A stretch of 52,450 bases of DNA from Ophiothrix spiculata (lineage: Eukaryota; Echinodermata; Ophiuroidea; Amphilepidida; Ophiotrichidae): NCBI GenBank assembly GCA_000969725.1, contig JXSR01S066024.1; one strand, 5' to 3'. The notes below the pieces were generated by a model. That model ran no database searches. It worked only from the letters and a program-made list of their open reading frames with translations, and had not been told where the DNA came from. The first letter of the stretch is position 1. Every line of letters starts with the position of its first letter. Below, one piece after another: positions 32,840 to 44,772 of this stretch. Made by a program: the position numbers and the translations under genes.

Positions 32840-34140
32840 TTTTCTTTCAGAATGAAACACTTTTCAATCACATTGTTATTTTTAGACAGATAAACAGTCA
32901 TCATTTTGTCGCAATATTTTTCAAATTTGACGACATCTTTCCACTATTCAAAAGTGAAATTAATTTTCCACGGAAATTGTGTGAACTACTTTGATATTAA
33001 ACTTAGGCGTGCAATTATTTGAACGAACAAATCAGTAAAGATGACATTTTGAGTAAGCTGATAGCAAACATATCATTGGATTTGAAAACCATGTTATAGA
33101 ATGTCAACTCTATTAGTGTTTGAGAAAGGAGAGAAGTGAACAGGAAACTATTTGGGCATTGTAAATATGCACTCTTTGTGAAATAAGGAAATACATGGTC
33201 ATAGTTGGTATGGTAACCCATCCTTTAGGAAGGGTGGGTTTACAAAATACTGAAAGTGGGAAAAGGGATGTGTTTCTTTAAATAACTCCATGGCTATAAA
33301 GGGTGATTTTGTAAAAAGGGTGGGTCAGAAATAAAAAGAATGGGTTCTTATCCAAGACTAGTAAACTTAACCAAATGCAAATTATCGCTGCATAGCCAAT
33401 GTGTTTGCTATGTGTTTGTCATAATGCATCCACAATGAAATCAATCAAAAGAGTTTCAAACGCTCTCTATTTTTATAGACAAAAATGTTTCAATCTGCCT
33501 TCAGGATCACAAAGGGTATAAGTTATGACTTTTCGTACATACATCGTGACGGTGCGATCAAATGAGAATGGCCTATATGAAGGGTTGGTTTTTGACTTCA
33601 TAGTATAAAGGGTGGGTTAAAAATAAAAAGGGTTGGTTAAAAATGGCACTGCCAACTATGATGGTGTTTGTGTTGTTTTGAGACAAATATCCTCATTTCA
33701 AACCGGGATTAAATCAGATTAAATATTTTCAAAAGATCCTTTTGTAATATTAAAATGCAAAATGTGTTTTTTTGTAATTGTAAATTATATTTCTTGGTAT
33801 CTATAAATGTATTTAATTCATTGCAAATCTATATAAATAAATAAGCAAACAGACTCAGAATTGTGCTTTAAACCCCTACATGTATTTCACTTAGTGACAT
33901 TTGAAATGTGGCAATGAACTGATGGATGATCTGAACTTTTGAAGTACATTTCATTTGTTAGAGCATGTTGTTTGTTTCCTAATTCGTTGCTTTTGCAGTT
34001 TAAAACTCATTGTACAAAATTGCCAGACAGACAAAAAAACTTCTTCATATCCAAAAGTACTTTATATCCTCTTTATATCAGAACTGTTCTTACATTCATA
34101 TTTCATTGAAATGAGTTTTCACTGTACATTATTCTTTTCT
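32840..34140. other. Intergenic or NELFB 5'-UTR intron
   Basis: No coding exon was found. A possible MITE at 33199-33661 has ends TCATAGTTGG and CCAACTATGA and contains repeated AAGGGTGGGTT phrases. Confidence 0.45.
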
Positions 34141-34174
34141 ATTTCCAGGTGTAGTTGCTGAGTAAGGAGAAACC

Positions 34175-37100
34175 ATGTCAGGTTTTGAAGAAGTTGGAAT
34201 AGCTGGAAGTGACCACTTGAGGGAGGCCTTGACCAATTGCACCGATCCTCAGCAAGCTATCGAAGATTTCCAAGCTGAAAATGGCATCCTGCTGCCCACA
34301 TTACAGCATGCCCTACCGCTGTTAGACCTTCACAACATCAGACGTTTAGAATTCCACCAGTCTATCATGGAAGAACTCAACGACCGACTTATCAAGCGTA
34401 CCGTAGAATTAGCGTCGAGCGATGATAAAAAACGCTACAAGAAGATCGAGGATCTGCTTTCAAAATGTTTCCCATTGATCAGAAACAAAGTGGTCCAGCC
34501 GGTGGTCATGTCTGTGATGAAATGCTTGCCCAAAGTGCCTGAAAAATATCTGTCAGTGCTGGTCGAAGATCGAAAACTGTATGATGTTGCCGCCCCTGAA
34601 GTGAAGAGACAAATTTGGGAACAAAATCCATCCTTATTTGGTGACGAAGTATCGCCATTATTATCAGAATATATCAAGAACAAAGAAACTATATTGTTTG
34701 GAAATGATAGGATAAACTCTCACATGTTCTTCTCGGTCCCTCCAAAGACACGTCGGCAAGGTGACGTGGTTCAAAAGCTGACTCAAATGGTCGGGAAGAG
34801 CATCAAATTGTACGACATGGTGCTTCAGTTCCTCAGAACTCTGTTCCTCAGGACTAGAAATGTTCACTATTGTACATTGAGAGCAGAGTTGCTTATGTCA
34901 CTGCATGATGTAGAGACTAATGAGATTGTGAATGAGGATCCTTGTCATAAATTCACATGGTGTCTTGATGCCTGTATCAGAGAGAGATTTATTGATGAGA
35001 AGAGATCAAGAGAGTTGCAGGTGTTCTTGGATGGTGTCAAACGAGGACAGGAACAAGTGTTGGGGTTAGTATATAGATAACGTATACAGGGTGTCCCAAA
35101 ATGGTTACTGAAAAACATGTTGAATATGAGAAGTTATCACTTAATTTACCAATTGTCTCAATATCTATACATGTTTTACTAGAAAAATAGTTAAGTAGAC
35201 ATTCCCAGGGAAACAATAGGTCTTTGGTGATACACCATCATCATCCTTCAACTTCCGTCGAGATACATGACACACATCTTTTCCAACTATCTTTATTACA
35301 CATTGCACTTCCAAGTTCATTGAAGTTCAAACCAGTATCTCTATATATGGTATCAGGGTATGTTAAAGGTCTACAGCCTCTGTTTGGACATGGCAGTCTC
35401 CAAAGTAGGAGGTCCGATATTGGTGATAGAGGGTGGTTCAAAAAACCCAAAACCCAAGTTCAAAGTCATTTTTTACTAAGCAATTGTACCTCTATCAACT
35501 TCTGTTGGCAAAGATAGACAGCATGTAGAATAGGTTTTAAACCTTTCCTGCAGTTTTGATCATTGGTTTTTAAGATACAGTCCATTATTAAAATATTACT
35601 TCAAAGTGGTTAGTCCACAATAGCTCCTCTCTCCTTCTGACTTCAATCCTTCAATGGATACACAATTTTGATGTGTAATCAATTTAAGTACTCTAACCTG
35701 CATGTAGGCCTATTGCACTGCATGTTGTGTCACGGGCGTTCCCTGCTTGAATTGAAGGCGTTTTCAATGCATTTTCCTAGCTGATCTTTCGAAGACCTTC
35801 AATGTTATCTCGTCACTTTACAGCACCTAAGGGCCTTAAATCCATCTGACAACGATTGAGTGACTAAGTCTAACCACTCTGTTGAAAAATAATTACCGAA
35901 GAAGACAAAACAAACAAAAACATACAAACAATCAAAATTACATGAGCTGGAGTTAAGAGGCCTCTTGTATGAACCAGTAATCTGAACTGCACCATTACGT
36001 TGCTGAAACTGGGGCTCCATTATCTGAAGCTATGTACATCATTCAATTCAAAATTGATGATCAATCACTTTCATCAGATAAACATGTGCAATTTAACCTA
36101 CAGTGCAACACGTGTGGAACCAAATACGGTACAGATCAAGGGGAACAGATTGAAGACAAAAATGAAGAAAAGTCTTCATGGACAAGCCACTTTGAAGGAC
36201 AATGTACATAAAGAGCTATATCTTAAAGTCCTAATGATACAAATTGCATAAAACTTTCAGGGATGGTTTAAAAGGTATTAAAAATAATTCCTTTGCAAAT
36301 TCAAGTTGATTTGGGTATAATTACTATCTGAAAAGTGACCTTGAACATGGGTTCTAAGTTTTTTGATCAACACTGTATGTGTGCAGTATTTTTTTATGGT
36401 TTTCACTTGTAATTTTGATAGTAACTGTTCTAAACACCATGCACTAGAATATGCTTGTCATCTGCTATTTGAACTAGTAAAAATAAGAATGAAAACTTGG
36501 GTCTATAATTGTCTGCCTCAAAAACTACTTGACACTTATAAAATATACTTTAAGGAAGTCATATCCCTTTCAGTATATTTTGACATTAATCATGTTTTAT
36601 TTGCTTGTCCCCTCCCCAATATAGTAGGAAGTGTCTAAGTTAAGGTAGACTTGAAGAAATGATTTCACTAAACAGAAAAATGATTGAACTGATTAAAAAG
36701 AAGAAGATAAGAAATGTTTTTCAGGGAAATCTGACACGACTGAATCATGGTTTCTTTCAGATTTTCGTCATTTCAAAAGCCGTACCGACGCCTTTCGTCA
36801 CTCCCTGTGTGTAGCCTTTCCAAGATCATGTTCCACATTACCAAGTAACACAGGTCTGCAGGGAAATTGTTTTTTGTTTACCTGCTTTTGCTCGCCATTT
36901 ACATAATTCTTTTTATTTTTCCGAGTTTGTTATTTTGGGGTGCCATCCTTTGTTATCGGAGACCCACTTGATAGTGATTTGATTCGCTGTTTGGGAATCC
37001 GCCAGGGACTGGGATGGTTTCTTTAATTTGCTGTGTATTTTATGTGTTTATTTTATTGTGCTTTATGTTATTTTTGTGTACCTGGATTATTAATCAATCA

Positions 37101-40100
37101 AATCAAATCAGATTACAATACCTAGACAAGCTACTAAGATAACTTTGATATTTTTTTTTTCGACAGCGACCTATCTATGATCCTATGTGACCCATATGCT
37201 GTCCATACAGCAGCCATCAGTACCATCAAGCTGTTGGTCCACCTGGTACAGCAGGAAAAACTACCCAGAGTAAGTCTAGAACAAGGGTATAGAAAAAAAG
37301 AAACCTTTCTGAGAACTTTCATTTTGCTGATGAGAAACTGTGAGATTTATGAAAAAATGCATGAATCGCTCCAAAGCCCAATTGTTTTTGACAGTAATTT
37401 GACATTCACACTAAAAATTTGGCTCATTTATTGTATTTCCTCATTCAATATTGCCAGAAAAAATCATCTGTCGTCAGAAATTCTTGTGATTTTATTATTA
37501 TTATTATTTGGCGAAAGTTAAAAAAAAAATGATAATTTGACTTTATGTTTAATTAAAAAAATTTAAAGTTTAACCCTTTAATTACCAATTTTTTTTTCTG
37601 GGACTTCAGCTTTTTTTTCTGGGAATGGCACGGCTGCGTTAGGGTGGATTATGAAGCCCTGCCTGTCTAGAAGTATGTTACAGTTCAGCATATTTTTAAA
37701 ATTTACTAAAAATCAATCAAAAATTTTGAGAGCCGATATTTTCTCCATAGAGTTGCATGGATAGTTGGCAATGTTTTCACCACACTAATGGGGCAAAGGT
37801 CTCGGGTCGGATGTGAATAAGACGGCAACGCCCAGATTTCTGCTCCTGCCTATTGGCAACTTGTTTCTGAAATTTCTCTGGACACTGGTTTCTTTTGTGT
37901 CTAAAAACGTGTATATCTTGGCATTGAATGCAATGCCATATGCAATGCCATCCTCTCCAAAAAGAAATGGGACTATCTACCGTAAAAAGGGCAAGCTGAA
38001 AGTCCATATCTTTACCCTTAGAAATTAATCTACCTTGTATAATGTGTTAGCTGTCATTTTTTTTTTGTATGATTGGAAAAGATAAAAATACACGTATACA
38101 TGTACTTCTTTCTTCCAAAATTGCAAAATCATAAAAATGGACCCACCAATTTTGTTTTTGAAAATAACATTGTGGTTGTTGTCACATATTTAGTACGGTA
38201 CCCTCCATAGACCTTTTCAAAATCCATTCGGAAATCTCCGGAACATTGATCACATGGCCATTTTTTCAACCAATCACGTACAAGCTTATTAGTATGCACA
38301 ATTTTTGTCAACAAAATTTTCCGAAAATTCTCTCGCATTTCAGTGCAATAAAAGTGAAAAATAAATAGAACCAGACCCATACATTATTAGATGCACTAAT
38401 TCTGAACAACTTTTGACTGATGGAACCATAAGCTCACCGACACAAAGACTGAAATTTCCATTTGAAATCGGCTGATTAAGCTTATGATTTCAAGTCACAT
38501 CAGGGCGATCACATTAAAAGTGACTCGTTAGTGCTAACGCTAATTACAAGTTCGAATTCGCACGCAACCAGTTAATAAGAAGGTGAACTTAACATTCTGG
38601 GCCCATATTCATGAAACCCTGCTAACTCTTTGTGTTTACCTGTCAAAATTTGACAGGTAGACAAAGAGTTAGCAGCCAACTAGAGTTAGTGGTGTTTCAT
38701 GAATATGGGCCCTGATATTGTGTTGAAGAGTCACTTTTTCTGTCGGCAATTGCCGGAAAGTATAAAATCAGCTTTGGAAATTCTCGGAAAGTTGTGTTTT
38801 GAAAAGGTCTATTGTCAGTTTTTTTTAAAAATAGTGTGTCTCAATGATGACCTGTCATTGTTTTGGGTATAATTTGTGAACACCATCATACATGAAGAGC
38901 ATGGCATTGTCATGTAGTATATTTTCCAATGCGAGTGTACCTTTTTAAGGTTGTTACCATCCATGTCTGTGTTCATGGCTTTGGGTAAACGCTCAAGAAT
39001 TAAATCGACAGACAATAGTGTACATCAGTTCATGAATGTATGTATGATCATTCTTTTTTTTTTTCTCAATACAGGACAGCCAAGTATTGATGCTTTTACT
39101 AAGAATGTTGATGTTAGGCTTAGGAGCATGGGACATGATTGATAAACAACATTTCAGAGAACCAAAAATGGTAAGAAATAAGGTATAATTATTCATTATA
39201 AAATGTTCTCTAATGCATTCTCAACATTTTGTTGGGAAAAGAAGGTTGTGAACCGTGTTGGAAGCTTCAGGTAGTCCTGGTGGCCAGTAATTACTGATAA
39301 TTATTGAAAATGGTTTGTCAGCTTGTTTTGGGCATTTTGTCAGTATTTTCATCTATTTAAACACCTGAATTTCACTGTTATGATCATCTTAAATTACATT
39401 GATTGATTTTTTTATCCAATTATAGAAAATATTGCCTTCATGAAGTTTTGTGACCGTTTCAGAAGCATTAGTTGGCTAGTTTTCATCACATTATCCCGGA
39501 TGCCTGAAACCATTTTTTTTTACAAATGAACATGAGAAAAGTAATAAGGCCAAGTAAAATAATATGTTTGTTTCCGGTAACCCTTCCGTCCCAAAAAATG
39601 CACCCCCAAAATGCAAATTTTTATCACTTTTCTGAAAAAATAAAATATTGCTTCACCGCCCCAGTTTTTCCTCAATACATGTCGAGAGATGGCCTTCTTA
39701 TGGCAATTACTTATGATGTCCACCCATCGTTTTTTCATATAATCAGATATCCTGAAAATGTACACAGTGAGATCAGAGTCTTCTAAAAGCAACTTATGTT
39801 ATAATAGAGATAATCGTATCATTCATCAAAAAATTGTGTTGAAAAGTACATATCTGATGTTTTTGTAAGCAATATAATTTTTTTGATAAAAATAAAATAT
39901 CTTCCCTTCCTTCCATCCCGATATTTAGAAAGCATAACATTTTTTGCTAAAATAAAATTTGTTCCCTTCCTTACTTCTCCATGTTTTCAAAGCATGTTAC
40001 CAGAATCAAATAATTAATTTTACTTGGGGGCCTATATTTCACCATTGCCAACAGATTTTCCATATGAGACATTATTTTCTGGACTTGCTCTCTTTTTTCA

Positions 40101-42057
40101 GGAAAATGACCTTGTCGTAAAATTCATTCCATCCTTGATGACGCTCCTGGTCGACGACAATATGCGCATAGTCAACAGGCGACTCAACGAAACCAACTCG
40201 GAAAAACGCAGCATTCCAGCACTTTTACCAAAGTTTATCAAGAAGGATCGCATAGCAGCTACTCTTCTCTTGTACTATGTTCTTCAGGTGACCAAAACCC
40301 GCAATATCCAAGCGCTATGTCGTATCCTTCCCAACATCGTAAGGACTGAAAGTAACCTGTCGTATGACGACATCTTTCTGCATCCATTCACATCTCAGCT
40401 GGTTCCCATGGTGGAGGAATTCTCACAGGACACTTTCTGTGAGGCATTATTCGACAGGTTTTTATTGGTGCATCTAGGATCGCAGGAGAATGTGACAAGA
40501 CATACCTTAAGACTTCTAGAGAGTGTTTTCCAGAAAATTTCATCAGAAAGACTTGACAAGTTAAAAGGGATCCTGGAACCAAAACCATCGGTAAGTTAAT
40601 TGTTTGGACCAAGTATTCTTCCAAGTTTGGTGGGACCCATAAATTTAGACAGAAAATCTTTTCATTTTTATGCGTCTGGTGCGCCGAGGTTTAAGTTCAA
40701 ACGCAACTCGCGTGATTTGTCTGTTCTGTTGCTGTGTGACTTGATGATCGATTTGATTGGTTTATTGTTCATGCACGGTGCGATTTGGTCATGCCCAGAA
40801 TGAAAAGGGTTTTTTTTCAGATGACTAAACTGAATTTTATTTTTGACATTGGAATCAAATTGGTTTTCAGATCTATTGCGTCTTGTCTTAATGTATGAAA
40901 AATATAAACATGAGCCATCTTTGTGTTCAGTTTTGCATTCCATTCCCATTAAGTAGTGTTTTAATGATTTGTCTCTATGCACAAACGAGTTGCTACACTA
41001 GAAGTTAAGGGCCCTGTCAACCGTTAGGTTTTTGCTTTGTAACTCAGCAACGGGTAATTAAGTCCAAATAAAATTATACACATATTGTAGAAATGAATTT
41101 GCATACTGAACATGATGGTCAGGTTATTTTTGGATCAGATAAAAATCAAAAATTTTAAAAATGCCTTCCTAGATTTTTCTTTCTAGATTCTAAAAATTAA
41201 AATGGTTTGAAATTTTACCAAAGCAAAAATTAGTTAGCTTTCCCGTAATTTTTTGGGCCCCAAAACATGATTTTTAGACCCTAGGTCCAAAATTACACAT
41301 TTTTGTCCAAAAATGACCTCGCCATCATGTTCATGCAAATCCGCTTCTGGAAGTATATACTTTTATTTGGATTTAAATATCCCTTGCTGAGTTACAAAGC
41401 AAAAACCATTTCTGAAAACGAAGGGTTGACAGGGCCCTTAATTTAGCGAGACTCGTGGATCCGACTACCCTAGTTTGAGCCCCATGTCTAATATTGCCAT
41501 TACCCTTGGTGGTTTAATCTGGTATCTCCCCCCTCTATCTATGATGGGTCCTAAAGTTACTTGTTCCAGTGAGTCAAGATAAAAAAGGATTTGAGCAAAC
41601 ACGTAGGAAATTCCATGTAATTCTCACTGATTAATTGTTGGTTTCTTTATGATAATGCACAGCAGATCTTTTACATTCTTTTCAAATTTTTGGCAGTTTT
41701 TGGTTCACACTTTTTGCTAAGCCTTTGATGAAGCTTTTGTTAAATTATGTTTCTCAAATACTGTGTGTAACAAAAAAAACCTTTTACAATCTGTGCGAAT
41801 AAAACGCTTGTGATACTTGGGAACACATTGCAGAATGGACTTCCCAATAGTGTTTTAAAACCATGTGAAATAAGCATTAGTGAAAAAAGTCGATCATGTG
41901 TCATTTTCTTCTCTATTTGCAGCACAGTCAAGATGTACGTGAGTTATACAAACTTGTGATGGAGAAGATCAACTCTTACACACCTGCAGAACCAGCCACA
42001 CCGGCAGAACCAATAGACTCGCCGTTCATGAGTGTACCAACACCGGCACCATTATGA
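34175..42057 (+). CDS. NELFB: Negative elongation factor B (NELF-B/COBRA1), 5 coding exons, complete
   Basis: NELF-B is a helical-repeat subunit of the four-subunit NELF complex, which with DSIF holds RNA polymerase II in promoter-proximal pause in the nucleus. Coding exons are 34175-35064, 37167-37269, 39075-39170, 40102-40590 and 41923-42057. All junctions are GT-AG with matching phases, giving 570 residues (human 580). Diagnostic blocks include LTNCTDPQQAIEDFQ, LPKVPEKYL, VKRQIWEQNPSLFGDEVSPL, KTRRQGDVVQKLTQMVGK, LYDMVLQFLRTLFLRTRNVH, CHKFTWCLDACIRERF and LSMILCDPYA. The ATG at 34175 has an in-frame TAA 12 bases upstream (34163-34165). A splice acceptor (CAG ending 34148) just before it implies a separate 5'-UTR exon. 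The C-terminal tail is Pro/Ala/Glu-rich and ends PTPAPL, like the human PAPAPL. The terminal exon is partly duplicated directly downstream. Confidence 0.97.
35087..36377. mobile_element. Possible mariner-type relic in NELFB intron 1
   Basis: The left end TACAGGGTGTCCCAAAA is typical of Tc1/mariner-like termini. The right end, reversed, reads TACAGTGTTGATCAAAA. The length of about 1.29 kb fits, but no D,D-type transposase can be read and the ends agree only partly. Confidence 0.3.
36715..37117 (+). mobile_element. Possible LINE 3' end in NELFB intron 1
   Basis: A short coding-like stretch (FRHFKSRTDAFRHSL) is followed by a T/G-rich 3' UTR and a tail AATCAATCAAATCAAATCAG. The tandem tail is the main reason for the call. 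Confidence 0.35.
38208..38811. mobile_element. MITE with TAGACCTTTTCAAAA ends, holding a nested MITE
   Basis: TAGACCTTTTCAAAA at the left pairs with TTTTGAAAAGGTCTA at the right. The GGGCCC palindromic MITE at 38599-38712 lies inside. It is in NELFB intron 2. Confidence 0.65.
38599..38712. mobile_element. Palindromic foldback MITE, GGGCCC ends (copy 2)
   Basis: It opens GGGCCCATATTCATGAAACC and closes with its complement. The central TTTACCTGTCAAAATTTGAC region folds back. It is the same family as 14026-14155. Confidence 0.85.
41009..41437. mobile_element. Long-inverted-repeat MITE with TTAA flanks, NELFB intron 4
   Basis: Arms of about 150 bp begin GGGCCCTGTCAACC and share GGTTTTTGCTTTGTAACTCA and GAACATGATGG. 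TTAA lies at 41005-41008 and 41438-41441. TTAA target duplication fits piggyBac or Kolobok groups. Confidence 0.8.
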
Positions 42058-42155
42058 TGAGATCAACTCTTACACACCTGCAGAACCAGCCACACCGGCA
42101 GAACCAATAAGACTCGCCATACATGAGTGTACCAACACCGGCACCATTATGATGA
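41967..42155 (+). repeat. Tandem duplication of the NELFB terminal coding exon end
   Basis: The segment 41967-42060 (94 bp, covering the last 30 codons and the stop) is followed immediately by a copy at 42061-42155. The copies differ by one inserted base and two substitutions near AATAGACTCG. The first copy gives an intact NELF-B C terminus; the second would be untranslated 3'-UTR. It may be a real slippage duplication or an assembly artefact. Confidence 0.9.
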
Positions 42156-42204
42156 GGTACTAGGAGTCAAAACATTATGGTGCCAATTAATAGCTTGCCT
42201 TTAT

Positions 42205-42210
42205 AATAAA
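42205..42210 (+). terminator. Candidate NELFB poly(A) signal AATAAA
   Basis: A canonical AATAAA lies about 150 bases after the NELFB stop codon, just before the CTAGCAAGAC-type repeats. A second candidate occurs near 42667. Confidence 0.45.
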
Positions 42211-42222
42211 GCACATGATATA

Positions 42223-42498
42223 CTAGCAAGACACAGCTAGAGTTAAAAGCTAATGAAAACGCTAAGGTTAGAATTATTTCTCAACTTGCTAGCGTCTAGT
42301 TAGCGTCTTCAAAATGCCTAAAATCAAAGCACGCGCTAGCTTTGTCCTGCTAGAACCAATATATATATACTAGTAAGACGCAGCTAGAGTTAAAAGCTAA
42401 AGAAGATGCTAAGGTTAGAATTATTTCGATTTGCTAGCGTCTAGTTAGCGTCTTTAAAATGTCTAAAATCAAAGCACGCACTTGCTTCGTCCTGCTAG
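42223..42498. mobile_element. Two adjacent copies of a CTAGCAAGAC MITE in the NELFB 3' region
   Basis: Copies at 42223-42353 and 42370-42498 each begin CTAG[CT]AAGAC[AG]CAGCTAG and end GTCCTGCTAG, with inner GCTAGCGTCTAGTTAGCGTC. The ends are inverted repeats. Flanks are TA-rich. Confidence 0.75.
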
Positions 42499-42969
42499 TA
42501 TATCATGGGCTTGAGAGTCAAATATATTGGCTCTCATGGCAGTAATCAGCTCTTTTATGTCATAACTATTATAGAGTTTCAATATTTATTTGCATCTAAA
42601 AAATAGGTTCCATGTATTCCACTGCATTGCACCAGTCAATAGTGTATCAATAGATAACAGAATTGAAATAAACAAATCACGCTCTGCCTATATGTGCTAA
42701 GAAAAGTTTATTGGTACCGGTACACAGAACAGCTTGGGGAAGACACATAAACTAATCGCCAACAGCTTGCCGTTTGTTATCTGAAATATAATAGTCATCT
42801 GAAAAAACCCTTTTCATTCTGGGTGCGCTTGAACAACAAACCCATCAAATCGATCATCAAGTCACACAGCAATAGAACAGACAAATCTCGCGAGCTCACG
42901 AATCGTGTGAGTTGCATTTGAACTTAAACCTCAATGCACCAGCCGCGTAAAAATGAAGGTTTTCTTCAC

Positions 42970-44002
42970 GCAACTTTAGACGGCAAAGTTTTTGGGCATC
43001 TGGTTGGAACATTTTCAATTTGATTCTTTCAAATCATAGATACAGTACACAGGCACACAATCAAATGTGTGGATAAGAGGAATTATCTATATGTGTAAGA
43101 TTAGTACAGATATTAGTACAGATATCTGAACCACTTTGCTGATTAGTTTACGTGTCTCTTTAAGAACAACTGACAGCAGTAAAACCCTTTAAAATGTAGC
43201 AAAATAGCCTTGATACAAACTATAGGACTCTATCAGAAACATATTGGACTGGTCTTTCATGGGTGTACTCTGTCATCAAAAACATAAAAAATGCAATTTA
43301 AGTAGTAATGCTTTGTGATAAGACAATTTGTAGAGATTTTGATCCATTAGAGTTGTTACTATTCAAATGAATTTTTTCAGCATAAATCAAGAGATTTGTT
43401 GTTGAAATGTTAATGGGTAACACTTTTTTTTAAAAAACAGTTATTTCAGTATGTTCATAAAGACTGTGGTCGTAAAGAAGTTAGATATGCTTGAAATATA
43501 AAGTTTGCTGAATTTACAATAGAATGATTTAAGGCATAATAATAATAATAATATCGACTTTTCTTTAGCGATTTTCCATTTGGATCATAGATCCTTTTGA
43601 TCAAACCGCTTATGATTCGCTGCAGGTAAATCGTCACAATCAATTCACTTCATTTAGTGAGTGCTTCCAAACTCAGAGCACATCCTATCGGTACTGAGAT
43701 TGTAATATTTACCCTTTTTGCAGCTTCCCATAACCTGGGTGGGGCAGACAATGATGGAAATAGATTTTTCAGATTTTAAACTGATTTTCTCATTTTGTAT
43801 CTGTTTCTAGCATTTTGGCATTATATATTTTTTTATTTTCAGCCTGATTTATATCATTTTATTATGATTTTTTTATCGAAGTCAGTTTCAGGTTTCTCCC
43901 ACTTATCAATGCAGTAAATGTGATATATTAAAATTTGCATATATGTTCTTCTTGACTTGGACTCAAATCAACACTTTTTTGTTTTGATATTGCTTTGGGG
44001 TA
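42970..44002. other. No gene or recognised element
   Basis: Non-coding AT-rich sequence with a short (AAT)n run near 43538-43553. Confidence 0.5.
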
Positions 44003-44064
44003 TGGAGCCTTCACACTTTCTTAGCTTCGTTTCACACTTTTGTAGCTTTTCAGTTTTGTAATAA

Positions 44065-44442
44065 GGCCACACTAATTTAATTGTTTGTCTCAAAGCTGCC
44101 GCGCGCGTTAGTTTAAACGTGCGCATTAACATCGCCAAAATGTCAAATTTGAATTTTTCTTCTAGATATTATTTTTATTTTTCCAATTTCGTCAAATAAA
44201 ACCAATTGAACATCACAAATCGTGTCCTGCGGATCGCAAATGAAAACAGCGTAACATACTTACTGTCGTAGTAGCCAGTTTAAATTTCAATGAATGGAAA
44301 ATTAATGGCGAAAATGGCAAGTATAACGCCTGGTATTGAAGTTGTAAAAATTATTTTAAAAAATGAAAAATAAAACCGCATTCCACATTCAGTTTTAAAA
44401 ATTAAGGTGAGCTTTGAGACAAACAATTAAATTAGTGTGGCC
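44065..44442. mobile_element. Harbinger-like MITE with TAA target duplication
   Basis: Ends of 33 bp are perfect inverted repeats (GGCCACACTAATTTAATTGT then TTGTCTCAAAGCT), flanked by TAA at 44062-44064 and 44443-44445. Confidence 0.85.
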
Positions 44443-44574
44443 TAATATCCAGTATTTATATTGCGCTATTAATCGTAGTATCATAGCGCTTGACATTATT
44501 ATTATGCTGTTAGGAAATCATCACAACCATCTCACCTCGACTAGATCGCAATCTTAAGATGCCGACCTATCAAA

Positions 44575-44772
44575 ACCTAGAATGTAATATTCCCCTAACA
44601 GATCCCCAGTGCGCTTGGGTTGACGAAGCAATCGAGGTTAAGTGTCTAGCCCAATGACATAACCTGTTGGCCGTAGCAGGGCTCGAACCCGCAACCTCAT
44701 GATTCGGAATCCTGCACTGTTCCACTAAACCACACAAGCTCCTGCACTGTTCCACTAGACCACACAAACTTT
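44575..44772 (-). mobile_element. tRNA-derived SINE with duplicated head
   Basis: The minus strand holds an A-box-like GTGGTTTAGTGGAAC and a perfect B box GGTTCGAGCCC, followed by a body with TAGACACTTAACCTCG. The first 30 bases of the head occur twice in tandem (A box at 44719-44733 and 44749-44763). The extra head and the long body argue against a functional tRNA. Confidence 0.7.

Larger units (their letters stand above)
40650..42968. repeat. Inverted repeat pair flanking NELFB exon 5
   Basis: A segment of about 175 bp at 40650-40827 in NELFB intron 4 recurs in reverse complement at 42792-42968, downstream of the gene. Shared landmarks include GACTTGATGATCGATTTGAT, AGGTTTAAGTTCAAA and CCAGAATGAAAAGGGTTTTT. 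The pair brackets the last coding exon. It is probably two copies of one dispersed repeat of unknown class rather than the ends of one element. Confidence 0.8.

Noticed and set aside
40024-40599. A start codon at 40024 for a separate 191-residue protein
   Set aside because: The part before 40102 is intron read-through ahead of the acceptor; the rest is NELFB exon 4.
44676-44763. A functional tRNA gene
   Set aside because: The A box is duplicated, the acceptor stem does not pair, and a SINE body follows.
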